Shown here: piece by piece, positions 1-9,203 of the stretch | Position numbering within the stretch: the stretch's first letter is position 1 | Layout: each line of letters opens with the position of its first letter | NCBI GenBank assembly: GCA_963781805.1 | Contig: CAWAHF010000004.1 | Span: 4,588,001 to 4,652,000, forward strand | DNA from: JAFGPL01 sp963781805 | Lineage (GTDB): Bacteria; Bacteroidota; Bacteroidia; Bacteroidales; UBA10428 | Length of the DNA: 64,000 bases | Direction: 5' to 3' | Notes under the pieces: generated by a model | What the model was told of the DNA's origin: nothing | Seen by the model: only the letters and a program-made list of their open reading frames with translations | Databases searched by the model: none | Program-made: the position numbers and the translations under genes

Positions 1-1
1 A

Positions 2-1231
2 AAATACACGTTCCTGATTATTCTTTTTGCAAGTGTTTTAAATGCTCAGGAAAGAAATGTAAATTATTATGTTAATCAGGCATTAGCAAACAGCCCGTTA
101 TTAAAAGATTATCAGAATCAGGTATTATCAAATCAGATTGACAGTATGCGCATCAGGGCAGGACTTGGCCCGCAGGTTAACATAATCAGTAATAATATCT
201 ATGCGCCGGTTGTAAATGGCTGGGGTTATGATGAAGTAATAACCGATCAGGCAAACATCAGTGCCATGGTATCTGTATCGAAGGAAATAAAAAGCAGAGC
301 AAACCGGCAAAACCAGTATGATGCATTGCAATGGCAAAATCAATCAATCAGGAATAGTGGAAAAATTTCCGAACAGGACCTGATTAAATCTGTTACGGAA
401 CAATATATTGAAACGTATGGCTTATGGGAACAATACCAATATAACAATGATATCATTGGTCTGCTGAAAAAAGAGGATATTATTTTAAGAAAACTCACAG
501 AAAAAGGCATTTATATGCAGACCGAATATCTTACTTTTTTAGGTACTCTCCAGCAAAAGGAATTGGAACTTCTGCAAACAAGAATTCAATACCGCAGTAA
601 CTTTTCAACATTGAAATACCTGTGCGGTATTTCAGATACATCTGTTTTGGCCTTATCTGAACCCGATATTGAAATTGCTGTTTTACCACAACTGGAGCAT
701 TCTGTTTTTTATCAGCAATTTATTACAGATAGTTTAAAGTTAGTTACTGTAGATAAGCAAATTGATTTTGAATACAGACCAAAGACATCGGTATCGGCCG
801 ATGCCGGGTATTATTCATCTTTAGCATTTCAACCTGAAAAGAATTTTGGTGCAAGCGTCGGATTGAATTTATCGGTCCCGATTTATGACGGTCATCAAAG
901 AAAGATGCAACATGATAAAATCAGTATCGCGGAACAGACCCTGCGAAATTACAGGAATTTTTACAAAATTCAGTATCAACAGCAGATTCAGCAACTTATG
1001 CAGCAACTGGATGGCAACAGACAGATTGCTGAACAAACCGGAAATCAAATCAGGTATGCACAGGCCCTGATAAATGCAAATCACAAACTCATTGAGACCG
1101 GTGAAGCTCATATCCCGGATTATATTTTGGCAATTAATAACCTCATGACATTAAAGAGTATGTTGATTCAAAACAAGGTGGAAAATTTCCGAATTATTAA
1201 TCAAATTAATTATTGGAGCAGACAAAAATGA
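2..1231 (+). CDS. TolC-family outer-membrane efflux protein (5' end cut by window edge)
   Basis: Probable outer-membrane channel of a tripartite RND efflux system. The reading frame is open to the left edge. Its first visible residues form a hydrophobic stretch ending in ASVLNAQ, which looks like a signal peptide missing only its first residue or so, so almost the whole protein is present (about 409 codons). The body is rich in long amphipathic helices with many Gln residues and two coiled-coil blocks (roughly residues 120-210 and 310-400), as expected for TolC helical hairpins. It ends in an ATGA overlap with the adaptor gene. A Met at 146 is not taken as the start because the secretion signal lies upstream of it. 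The transported substrate cannot be told. Confidence 0.85.
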   Translation, partial: KYTFLIILFASVLNAQERNVNYYVNQALANSPLLKDYQNQVLSNQIDSMRIRAGLGPQVNIISNNIYAPVVNGWGYDEVITDQANISAMVSVSKEIKSRANRQNQYDALQWQNQSIRNSGKISEQDLIKSVTEQYIETYGLWEQYQYNNDIIGLLKKEDIILRKLTEKGIYMQTEYLTFLGTLQQKELELLQTRIQYRSNFSTLKYLCGISDTSVLALSEPDIEIAVLPQLEHSVFYQQFITDSLKLVTVDKQIDFEYRPKTSVSADAGYYSSLAFQPEKNFGASVGLNLSVPIYDGHQRKMQHDKISIAEQTLRNYRNFYKIQYQQQIQQLMQQLDGNRQIAEQTGNQIRYAQALINANHKLIETGEAHIPDYILAINNLMTLKSMLIQNKVENFRIINQINYWSRQK

Positions 1232-2157
1232 AAAACAATTTAATACTCTTCTGGTGCATTTTAATATTCACAGGAATTTCCTGTAATTCAAACCATCAGG
1301 CTACCGAAGATTTAAAATCTGAAAGCCGCATACCTGTGACCATTACCAATCCATCCATTGGAGATTTGACGGATGTAATTATGCTGAATGCGACATCCTC
1401 CTTTTTGATGAAAACATATATTAAAGCTACGGCTAACGGTTATTTGGATAACGTTAACGTAAAAATCGGCGAAAATGTAGCTAAAGGACAGAAACTATTT
1501 ACCATTCGTACAAAAGAAGCGCAATATCTTGGAAATACAATTAATGAAGTGGATAGCTCGTTTCGGTTCAACGGATTGAATCAAATTAATTCTCCTGTAA
1601 ACGGTTATATCACTCAGCTCAAACTTCTACCTGGAAATTATGTTCAGGAAGGTGAAGTTCTGGCGGAAATAAGCGATAAAAACAGTCTGGTATTTTTGTT
1701 GGATTTACCTTACGAACTGAAACCTTACCTGCCATTTAATAAGACACTGGAGCTGTTATTGCCGGATGGTCAGAAATTAACAGGCACAATTACATCTTCC
1801 ATGCCTTTGGTCGACCCGGTTTCACAAACGCAAACCTATATCATCAAGGTATCGTCTGTTCAGCCACTCCCTGAAAATCTAATTGCCAGGGTAAGTTTTA
1901 TCAGAAAAGTGAAACAAAATGCCATTTCTCTCCCCAAAGAGGCTGTTCTTACCAACGAAGTGCAAAGCCAATTCTGGATTATGAAAATGATAGATAGCAC
2001 AACAGCTGTCAAAGTGGATATTCAAAAGGGGATAGAAACAAACGACAAGGTAGAAATAGTCTCGCCTGTTCTAAATCCTGCTGATAGTATATTGCTTACA
2101 GGAAATTATGGGTTGCCCGATACTGCCAGGGTTATCATCGAAAATCCGGTAAAATGA
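1228..2157 (+). CDS. RND efflux periplasmic adaptor lipoprotein (HlyD/MFP family)
   Basis: Periplasmic adaptor linking the inner-membrane RND pump to the TolC-like channel. The ATG at 1228 overlaps the upstream stop (ATGA) and gives a lipoprotein signal with lipobox TGISC. An in-frame TTG-type start 15 nt upstream would add five residues but gives a worse signal. A barrel-sandwich (lipoyl-like) domain is visible around residues 60-150, with halves beginning NGYLDNVNVKIGE and NGYITQLKLLPGN, followed by a beta-barrel and a membrane-proximal domain. The linker between the two lipoyl halves is only about 30 residues, so the usual long alpha-helical hairpin seems to be missing or very short. The gene overlaps the pump gene by four bases. 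Family assignment is firm; substrate is unknown. Confidence 0.87.
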   Translation: MKNNLILFWCILIFTGISCNSNHQATEDLKSESRIPVTITNPSIGDLTDVIMLNATSSFLMKTYIKATANGYLDNVNVKIGENVAKGQKLFTIRTKEAQYLGNTINEVDSSFRFNGLNQINSPVNGYITQLKLLPGNYVQEGEVLAEISDKNSLVFLLDLPYELKPYLPFNKTLELLLPDGQKLTGTITSSMPLVDPVSQTQTYIIKVSSVQPLPENLIARVSFIRKVKQNAISLPKEAVLTNEVQSQFWIMKMIDSTTAVKVDIQKGIETNDKVEIVSPVLNPADSILLTGNYGLPDTARVIIENPVK

Positions 2158-5100
2158 AGAAACAGTTCTACACCACCTATAAAAATCCGTTAACGGTTGC
2201 AATTGCCATTATAATCATGGGCGGATTGTTTGCATACAGCAAATTGCAAACCTCACTTTTTCCTGAAATTACGTTTCCAAAAATCAAGATCATTGCAGAT
2301 GCGGGACAGCTGCCTGTTGATCAGATGATTCTTACAGTCACCCGGCCATTAGAACTAGCTGTCAAGAAGGTACCTGACCTTCAGACCATACGTAGCAGTA
2401 CCAGTCGCGGAAGTTGTGAAATATCGGCCTTCCTGGATTGGAAATCCAATATCGATATCAGCCAGCAACGCATTGAATCCAGGATTAACGAGATTCGGTA
2501 TACCTTGCCAGCCGATATTCAAATCACTGTGGAACGGATGAACCCGTCGATACTTCCGGTGATAGGTTATACCCTTGAAAGCAACAAACGATCTCCCATC
2601 GACCTGAAATACCTGGCCAATTATACCATCAAGCCATTTCTTTCCCAGGTTAATGGAGTTTCAGAGATTCGAGTAATTGGCGGTAAGGAAAAGGAATTTT
2701 GGGTACTTCTGAATATTGACAAAATGAGCGCACTAGGGATTACGCCCGAATTTGTTCATACCGCATTATCCGAAACAGGTTTTGTAAAATCCAACGGATA
2801 TTTAACGGACTATCGCCTCCTGTATCTTACAGTTACAGATGCATTAATTACCGATAAAAACAAACTTGAGAATATTGTACTTAGCAATAAAGGAAAGCGA
2901 ATTATTACATTGAAAGATATTGCCGACATCGAAATACGGGAAGCAAAAGAATATATAAAAACGAATGCGAATGGTAAAGAAAGCATTCTTATTGCCGTTG
3001 TGAAACAACCAAATGCCAACCTGATTGAGCTGTCGAATAACATGGAGAAAAAACTTTCGGACCTTAAACATACGTTGCCTTCTGATATTGTTATTCAACC
3101 CTACTATGTTCAGGCAGATTTTGTTAACGGAGCAATAAAAAGCGTTAGCGACAGCCTGTGGATTGGTTTAATCTTAGCCATTTTTGTTGCCATTTTGTTT
3201 CTTCGATCTTTAAAGGCGAGTATTACAATTCTTATAACCATTCCTATCACGTTGTTTTTAACACTCATCATTCTATATGCCATTGGGCAGACATTAAATA
3301 TCATGACACTCGGCGCCATTGCTGCTGCCATTGCGCTGATTATCGACGATGCCATTGTAGTAGTTGAGCAAATACACCGGACACATGAAGAACATCCCGA
3401 TGAGAAATCACTTATATTGGTGCAAAAGGCAATTCATTACTTATTTCCCGCCATGGTGGGATCATCGTTGAGCACCATTGTAATTTTCCTGCCTTTTATT
3501 TTAATGACCGGTGTAGCAGGGGCATATTTTAAAGTGATGACCGATGCCATGGTCATAACGCTGGTGTGCTCTTATTTTGTGACATGGATACTACTTCCTG
3601 TAATTTATTTATTACTGACCAGGAACGAATCCAGGCACTCATCTTTAATCAAAAAAAAGGAGAGCCGCCAGGTAAAAAGCCGTCAATGGGTATATTTCTT
3701 TATTCACCGGCCATTGATAAGTATTTCGTTTATGTTTTTACTGGTACTGACTATTTTATGGATATTCCCACGGCTTGAAACTGGTTTTATGCCTGAAATG
3801 GACGAAGGCAGTATTGTACTTGATTATAAATCGCCGCCCGGCACATCGCTCGAAGAAACCGATCGCATACTCCGGGAAGTGGAAAAATTGATTGTAGCAG
3901 TTCCGGAGGTGGAAGCGTATTCACGACGTACCGGTACACAAATGGGATTTTTCATTACCGAACCCAATGACGGAGATTATCTTATTCAGCTTAAAAAAAA
4001 CAGGAAACGGACCACTACCGAAGTTATTGATGACATCCGTACCCGAATCGAAGCTACTCAGCCTGCGCTTGAAATCGATTTTGGGCAGGTAATAGGAGAT
4101 ATGCTTGGCGACCTGATGGAATCTGTTCAACCCGTGGAGGTAAAAATTTTTGGGAATGACCGGCGAAAACTCGAAGAACTTTCGGTGCAGGTAGCTGATA
4201 TTGTTTCAAAGGTTGAAGGAACAGCAGACGTTTTCGACGGATTAATTATTGCAGGACCTTATGTAAGTATTGAACCGAATAATGCCCAACTGGCACAGTT
4301 CGGCATAACTCCTGTTAATCTTCAATATCAGTTACAAACATCCCTGGAAGGAAATGTTGCCGGAGTAGTATTTGATAAAGAACGATTTACGAATATCCGG
4401 CTTTTATATCCCGGAAATCAAACACTTGATGTGGCCGAAATTAAGCGAATGCAGATTTTTCTGCCAAATGGAAAATTAAAGCCTATCAACGATCTTGCTA
4501 CGGTTAGACTTTTATCTGGCGATGCTGAGGTTCAGCGTGAAAATCTTCAAAACATGGGGGTTGTTACCGCGCGATTAAATAACCGTGATTTAGGTAGTGC
4601 CATGAATGATATTCAAAAAGAGATTTCAAGGCAGGTAGTGCTTCCCCAGGGGTATAGCATCGTATATGGAGGTGCATATGCACAGCAACAACAATCTTTC
4701 AGCGAATTGCTGATCATCCTGATTGTTGCAAGCTCGCTCGTATTCTGTGTTATACTTGCGCTTTTCAGGGAATTTAAGAGTGCTTTTGCCATATTGGGAA
4801 TGGCAATTCTTGGACTGGCAGGAAGTTGCCTGGCATTGTATATTACCGGAACGCCGCTGAATGTTGGAAGTTATACCGGATTGATTATGATTGTTGGTAT
4901 TATAGGAGAAAATGCCATATTCACCTACCTGGAATATAAAAATTCTTTGGAAACAATGAATGTTGACGATTCTGTGGTATTTGCAATTTCCACCCGTCTA
5001 CGACCCAATCTTATGACTGCCCTTGGCGCAATTGTTGCTTTAATGCCTATTGCGTTTGGCATTGGCACGGGAGCTCAGATGCATCAACCTCTTGCAATTG

Positions 5101-5180
5101 CAATTATCGGAGGCTTCATTATTGCCCTGCCATTGTTGTTAATTGTATTACCGACAGTCATACGATTAATAAACAGATAA
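2154..5180 (+). CDS. RND efflux transporter permease (AcrB/CusA superfamily)
   Basis: Proton-driven inner-membrane pump of the tripartite system, 1008 residues, the normal length for the family. TM1 lies at residues 12-30, a large periplasmic loop at about 31-335, TM2-TM6 at 336-470, a second periplasmic loop at about 545-850, and TM8-TM12 at the C-terminus. TM4 carries paired acidic residues (IIDDAIVVVE), the known proton-relay position of the family. The pair DD, the segment GFMPEMDEGSIV and the overall order resemble heavy-metal/HAE-1-like pumps, but no methionine metal ladder can be proven by eye. The start overlaps the adaptor stop by ATGA, so all three efflux genes form one operon. No regulator is visible because the window edge cuts the upstream side. 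Confidence 0.92.
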   Translation: MKKQFYTTYKNPLTVAIAIIIMGGLFAYSKLQTSLFPEITFPKIKIIADAGQLPVDQMILTVTRPLELAVKKVPDLQTIRSSTSRGSCEISAFLDWKSNIDISQQRIESRINEIRYTLPADIQITVERMNPSILPVIGYTLESNKRSPIDLKYLANYTIKPFLSQVNGVSEIRVIGGKEKEFWVLLNIDKMSALGITPEFVHTALSETGFVKSNGYLTDYRLLYLTVTDALITDKNKLENIVLSNKGKRIITLKDIADIEIREAKEYIKTNANGKESILIAVVKQPNANLIELSNNMEKKLSDLKHTLPSDIVIQPYYVQADFVNGAIKSVSDSLWIGLILAIFVAILFLRSLKASITILITIPITLFLTLIILYAIGQTLNIMTLGAIAAAIALIIDDAIVVVEQIHRTHEEHPDEKSLILVQKAIHYLFPAMVGSSLSTIVIFLPFILMTGVAGAYFKVMTDAMVITLVCSYFVTWILLPVIYLLLTRNESRHSSLIKKKESRQVKSRQWVYFFIHRPLISISFMFLLVLTILWIFPRLETGFMPEMDEGSIVLDYKSPPGTSLEETDRILREVEKLIVAVPEVEAYSRRTGTQMGFFITEPNDGDYLIQLKKNRKRTTTEVIDDIRTRIEATQPALEIDFGQVIGDMLGDLMESVQPVEVKIFGNDRRKLEELSVQVADIVSKVEGTADVFDGLIIAGPYVSIEPNNAQLAQFGITPVNLQYQLQTSLEGNVAGVVFDKERFTNIRLLYPGNQTLDVAEIKRMQIFLPNGKLKPINDLATVRLLSGDAEVQRENLQNMGVVTARLNNRDLGSAMNDIQKEISRQVVLPQGYSIVYGGAYAQQQQSFSELLIILIVASSLVFCVILALFREFKSAFAILGMAILGLAGSCLALYITGTPLNVGSYTGLIMIVGIIGENAIFTYLEYKNSLETMNVDDSVVFAISTRLRPNLMTALGAIVALMPIAFGIGTGAQMHQPLAIAIIGGFIIALPLLLIVLPTVIRLINR

Positions 5181-5217
5181 GGAACTGAAATTCCTAATTC
5201 TCTACAAAGTCAGTGAT

Positions 5218-5225
5218 TATATTTG
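5218..5225 (+). promoter_or_regulatory. Candidate Bacteroidota -7 box for the PepSY-like gene
   Basis: TATATTTG matches the Bacteroidota -7 consensus TAnnTTTG and lies 28 nt before the ATG at 5253. No convincing TTG -33 box is seen about 20 nt upstream, so this is a tentative call. Confidence 0.4.
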
Positions 5226-5252
5226 TTTTGTAATCATTTAAAAAATAATAAA

Positions 5253-5726
5253 ATGAAGAAAACAATTATTTCAATGGCATTGGCCCTGTTCCTGCTCAAC
5301 GTTCATGCACAGGAAAAAAAGGAAGCTACAGAACCTGAGAAACAGATTAATGCTCCTGAAGCTGTTAAAAGCGCATTTGCCGCTCAATACCCAAATGTAA
5401 CAAAAGTAAAATGGAGCCTTGAAAAGCCAGGTGAATACGAAGTTGAATTTGATTTGAATAAGACTGAAATGTCGGTATTATACGATGAAAAAGGAACATT
5501 GCTTGAATCTGAAACCGAAATTAAAGAATCGGATCTTCCTGCAGCAGTGAAGTCTGCCCTGACAAAAGATTTTGCAGGATATAAAATAACTGAATTCGAA
5601 AAATGCGATGCAAAAGGTGTTGTTACCTATGAAATGGAAGCAAAAAAGGACAATAAGGAATACGAATTGGTATTTGATAAAAACGGTAAACTAATAAAGC
5701 AGAAAGAAGAACAAGACGAGGATTAG
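5253..5726 (+). CDS. Secreted PepSY-like domain protein
   Basis: Small exported protein of 157 residues. The ATG at 5253 starts a clean signal peptide (MKKTIISMALALFLLNVHAQ); an upstream in-frame start would bury it behind ten extra residues. After the signal there are two similar halves, each with an EAVKSAF-like or PAAVKSAL-like helix followed by a beta-meander containing a GEYEVEFD or NKEYELVFD strand and a KNGKL turn. This is the arrangement of the Bacteroidota PepSY-like (DUF2874) family, presumed periplasmic, with no known catalytic activity. The tail is very acidic (QKEEQDED). It lies after the efflux operon with a 72-bp gap and its own -7 box, so it is probably transcribed separately. 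Confidence 0.75.
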   Translation: MKKTIISMALALFLLNVHAQEKKEATEPEKQINAPEAVKSAFAAQYPNVTKVKWSLEKPGEYEVEFDLNKTEMSVLYDEKGTLLESETEIKESDLPAAVKSALTKDFAGYKITEFEKCDAKGVVTYEMEAKKDNKEYELVFDKNGKLIKQKEEQDED

Positions 5727-5753
5727 ATAATATAATTATTACTGATTTTCCTA

Positions 5754-5897
5754 AAAAAAGAGGCTGTTTCAAAAGCTCCTTTATCAAACGATTTGTCATG
5801 TTGAACGAGAGTGAAACATCTCATATTCTGTAATGTAGATTCTTCACTAGCGTTCAGAATGACAAAAAGGATCAGCTTTTGAAACAGCCTCTTTTTT
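5754..5897. repeat. 144-bp palindromic element with 24-bp perfect arms (REPIN/MITE-like)
   Basis: The outer arms at 5754-5777 and 5874-5897 are perfect inverted repeats of 24 bp (core GAGGCTGTTTCAAAAGCT) with A and T runs outside, so the element can also work as a terminator in both directions. Inside are two inverted copies of a 27-bp motif at 5795-5821 and 5837-5863, sharing the pattern GTCAT, TGAACG, AGTGAA, ATCT. The element sits between the PepSY-like gene and pyk. Two inverted REP-like units in a larger palindrome suggest a non-autonomous mobile repeat. Confidence 0.75.
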
Positions 5898-5980
5898 ATA
5901 TAAATAGAAAATCTTTTAATATAAATATTTGTATCACAGTTTGTAATTTTATACTTTAAACTGAACAAATTATTTATACC

Positions 5981-7420
5981 ATGGGTAAAAAACGACATGA
6001 TTATTCTAAAACCAAAATCATAGCAACAATGGGACCGGCTTGTTCATCGAAAGAAGTGTTGAGCCGGTTGTTTGAAGCAGGAATAGATGTTTGCAGACTG
6101 AATTTTTCGCACAGCAATTACGAAAATCACCTGTCAGCTATTAAAACCATACTTGAACTGAATGAGGAATTTGGTTCCAATGTTGCCATACTCGCTGATC
6201 TTCAGGGGCCGAAGCTTAGAATTGGAGAAGTAGAGAACAACAGTGTATTATTGGCTGATAATGCGGAAATTATTTTTACCACCAAATATTGCGTTGGAAA
6301 TTCAGAAAGAATTTTTATGAGTTATGAACATTTTGCCAAAGATGTAGTAGCCGGAGAATCTGTTTTACTGGATGATGGCAAAATACAACTTAAGGTGATA
6401 GAAACAAATGGTAAAGATAAAGTCAGGCTGAAGGTCATTCATGGTGGAATGCTGGCTTCCAGGAAAGGTGTGAATCTTCCGGATACGAAAGTCTCTTTGC
6501 CCAGTCTTACAGAAAAAGATATAAAGGATGCGAATTTTATCCTTGAACATGAGGTTGATTGGATCGCTTTATCCTTTGTACGCAGCGCTACTGATATTAT
6601 TGAACTCAAGGATTTGATCAAAAAGAAAAAGAAAAATGTAAAAGTTATTGCAAAAATTGAAAAACCCGAAGCGCTGAAAGAGCTTGATAACATCATTGAT
6701 GTTTCGGACGCCATCATGATTGCCCGAGGTGATTTGGGGGTGGAAATCTCCTTCGACCAGGTTCCGTTGATTCAAAAGCAAATCATCAATAAGTGCATTC
6801 AATATGCCAAGCCGGTTATTATTGCCACGCAAATGCTGGAAAGTATGATTACAAATTTCAGACCCACCAGGGCAGAAGCCAGCGATGTGGCCAATGGTGT
6901 ATTTGACGGCGCCGATACCCTGATGCTGAGCGGGGAGACTTCTGTTGGTAATTATCCTTATGATGTAATTAAAGCCATGCAGAGCATCATTGATTATGCT
7001 GAAGGAAAAGAGTTTGTATTGAAGCATGAATATCTACCCGATCCGCACTCTCCTTTCTATCTGCCGGATTCAATCTGTTATAATGCCTGCAAGATGGCCG
7101 ATCTGACCAATGCAAAAGCTATCATTACGTTTACGCACTCGGGCGCTACTGCTTTCAAAATTTCTAGCCACAGGCCCAAAGCAGATATTTTTGTGTTTTC
7201 ATCAAATACAGTCCTCATCAGGAAGCTCTCGCTGGTATGGGGCGTCAGGGCATTTTACCTGCCGCATGCAGACAATATCAACGATGCCGTGGCACATACC
7301 ATGGAATTTCTAAAAGATAAGAAATATTTAATAGAAGACGATGTGGTAGTGCATGTGGGAAGTATTCCCATGAAAGATGAAGGAAAGACCAATATGATGA
7401 AGATTAGTTATGTCATGTGA
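5981..7420 (+). CDS. pyk: Pyruvate kinase
   Basis: Catalyses phosphoenolpyruvate plus ADP to pyruvate plus ATP, the last step of glycolysis, in the cytoplasm. At 479 residues it is full length. Visible signatures: substrate-loop RLNFSHSN at about 40, ADLQGPKLRIG at about 70, the active-site strand KVIAKIEKPEA at about 220, ARGDLGVE at about 245, and KPVIIATQMLESM followed by TRAEASDVANGVFDGAD and SGETSVGNYP. The C-terminal allosteric domain is present. It starts at ATG 5981 downstream of the palindromic element and is followed after 12 nt by the HD-domain gene, suggesting co-transcription. Confidence 0.97.
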   Translation: MGKKRHDYSKTKIIATMGPACSSKEVLSRLFEAGIDVCRLNFSHSNYENHLSAIKTILELNEEFGSNVAILADLQGPKLRIGEVENNSVLLADNAEIIFTTKYCVGNSERIFMSYEHFAKDVVAGESVLLDDGKIQLKVIETNGKDKVRLKVIHGGMLASRKGVNLPDTKVSLPSLTEKDIKDANFILEHEVDWIALSFVRSATDIIELKDLIKKKKKNVKVIAKIEKPEALKELDNIIDVSDAIMIARGDLGVEISFDQVPLIQKQIINKCIQYAKPVIIATQMLESMITNFRPTRAEASDVANGVFDGADTLMLSGETSVGNYPYDVIKAMQSIIDYAEGKEFVLKHEYLPDPHSPFYLPDSICYNACKMADLTNAKAIITFTHSGATAFKISSHRPKADIFVFSSNTVLIRKLSLVWGVRAFYLPHADNINDAVAHTMEFLKDKKYLIEDDVVVHVGSIPMKDEGKTNMMKISYVM

Positions 7421-7432
7421 GAAATTCTTATA

Positions 7433-8305
7433 ATGAATTATTCTAATTTTCTAAAAAGACTCTCTGAAATTGAATCGAAGTGGCTTCCTGTCCTTTACAA
7501 AAAAACAAAAGAGGAATTTGATAACAGACCGCTTCCATCGCACGATCATACACATCATTTAAGAGTCTGGTTTTATGCCAGGGAGTTGCTCGCCGAACTT
7601 TGCAGCAAAGGTTATAAATTTGATGAAAACGAATTACTGAAAGCGATAATCGCAGTCTTTTTTCATGATGTTGGTCTCACCCGAACCCTTAATCCTGATC
7701 ATGGTAAAGAAAGCAGACGGTTATGTGAAAATTTTTTAACGACGAATACCAATATTTTGCCTGAGGTTATGGATGATGTGCTCGAAGCCATTGAAATGCA
7801 TGATGATAAGTCCTATCTTGACAAAAGAAATAAAACAGATACATATACGATACTTACCATTTCGGATGATTTGGATGCATATGGTGCAATCGGCGTTTAC
7901 AGGTATTTCGAAATCTATAGACTTAGAGGTATATCGCAGTATAAAATTCCTGAATTGGTGATAGAAAATCTCGAAAACCGGTTCAGATTTCTTATCGATA
8001 ATTTTGGAGAGCTGGATACATATATTCAAAAGCAGTACACAAGAAAACAATATACTGCCAATTTTTACAGGCAAATCATTCATTTGGAGATTGAATTGCA
8101 ACAGCATGCCGTTAACACTTTGCAGATTCTGGATCAGTTAATGGAAAAAGCCATTGAGAAGAAAAACGGATTGGATTTTTTGCTTCATAAGAATAATGAA
8201 TTATCCATAAAGGATGAATTTTATGAAAGGTTAATTTCAGATATAAAAAAAGAGCTTTTGTTTTTTAAAGATGCTTTTCACAAATTGAAAATTCCGGAAA
8301 ACTGA
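7433..8305 (+). CDS. HD-domain phosphohydrolase
   Basis: Predicted metal-dependent phosphohydrolase of the HD superfamily, 290 residues. The metal ligands are visible in order: H in SHDHTHHLR (about residue 36-41), the HD pair in VFFHDVGL (about residue 78), H in EAIEMHDD (about 122) and D in ISDDLDAYG (about 143). The C-terminal half is helical and charged. It begins 12 nt after pyk with no room for a separate promoter of normal size, so it is probably translated from the same transcript. The natural substrate (nucleotide, cyclic dinucleotide or other phosphoester) cannot be told. Confidence 0.8.
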   Translation: MNYSNFLKRLSEIESKWLPVLYKKTKEEFDNRPLPSHDHTHHLRVWFYARELLAELCSKGYKFDENELLKAIIAVFFHDVGLTRTLNPDHGKESRRLCENFLTTNTNILPEVMDDVLEAIEMHDDKSYLDKRNKTDTYTILTISDDLDAYGAIGVYRYFEIYRLRGISQYKIPELVIENLENRFRFLIDNFGELDTYIQKQYTRKQYTANFYRQIIHLEIELQQHAVNTLQILDQLMEKAIEKKNGLDFLLHKNNELSIKDEFYERLISDIKKELLFFKDAFHKLKIPEN

Positions 8306-8381
8306 GATTTTAGTATCCGGATGAGTCTGAAAAATATTGGCATCCCTCCAAAAATTTGTATTTTTAAGAAAAATTAAAAAT

Positions 8382-9203
8382 TTGAACAACAGATTTGTTT
8401 TCTTTAGTTCAATTCTCTTAACAATTATTCCCCTCTCTGAAGTGCACGGTCAATGCCTGCAAGAGAATTTTGCTTTTCAGGCGGGCGAAAACATCAGTTA
8501 TGATGTATATTACAATTGGGGATTCTTTTGGCTTGACGCCGGTTGGGTTGATTTTAAAGTGGATAAAGCGACATATAAAAACAGGGATGTCTTTTATTTT
8601 GACTCATACGGTTTCAGTCATAAAGGATATGACTGGATATACAAAGTCAAAGATAGTTATGAGGCTTACCTGGATATGAATACCTTACAACCGGTATGGT
8701 TCGAAAGAAAAACATCTGAAGGAGGTTATAAAGCTCATGAACTTTACCAGTTTGTTCATGATGTTAATAAAGTTTTTTCCGCCACCGAGACTTCAAAACG
8801 TCCCTATAAAAAGGATACGCTGAATTTACCACCCTGCACATACGATGTGCTAAGCCTGATATATCTCACACGAAATATCGATTATTCAGGGATGAACATC
8901 AACGATACAATTCCGGTATCCATCCTGATTGATAATGAGTTTTACAATATTTATCTTCGATATTTGGGCAAAGAAGTGCAGCAGACAAAAAGCGGTGAAT
9001 ATTTTAATTGTTTAAAAATCTCTTCACTCCTGGTAGAAGGGTCAATATTCAAAGGAGGAGAAAATTTATTTGTATGGATTACCGATGATAAAAACAGGGT
9101 GCCGGTGTTGGTGGAGGCCAAAATACTTGTTGGTTCTATTAAAGCGTACCTTTCCAAAGCTGAAGGGTTACGAAATAAGGTAACATCTAAAGTAAAGAAA
9201 TAA
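8382..9203 (+). CDS. DUF3108 domain-containing exported protein
   Basis: Exported protein of about 273 residues with the DUF3108 fold. The frame has no ATG near its 5' end; the TTG at 8382 places a good signal peptide (NNRFVFFSSILLTIIPL, then SEVHGQ) at the N-terminus, whereas the TTG at 8337 would add 15 charged residues before it. The mature part starts with the characteristic FAFQAGENISYDVYYNW strand and continues with AGWVDFKVD, DSYEAYLD and W-F-E-R-K-T-S. DUF3108 proteins are mostly beta and periplasmic or surface bound, without a defined activity. Its TAA overlaps the ATG of the WD40 gene (TAATG), so the two are translationally coupled. A second DUF3108 gene lies at 14583. Confidence 0.75.
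   Translation: MNNRFVFFSSILLTIIPLSEVHGQCLQENFAFQAGENISYDVYYNWGFFWLDAGWVDFKVDKATYKNRDVFYFDSYGFSHKGYDWIYKVKDSYEAYLDMNTLQPVWFERKTSEGGYKAHELYQFVHDVNKVFSATETSKRPYKKDTLNLPPCTYDVLSLIYLTRNIDYSGMNINDTIPVSILIDNEFYNIYLRYLGKEVQQTKSGEYFNCLKISSLLVEGSIFKGGENLFVWITDDKNRVPVLVEAKILVGSIKAYLSKAEGLRNKVTSKVKK

Noticed and set aside
5723..5998. Minus-strand ORF inside the 144-bp palindrome
   Set aside because: It is the reverse reading of the repeat and terminator region and has no protein-like pattern.
8337..8381. TTG 8337 as the DUF3108 start
   Set aside because: It would put 15 charged residues before the signal peptide; TTG 8382 fits better, though neither is an ATG.
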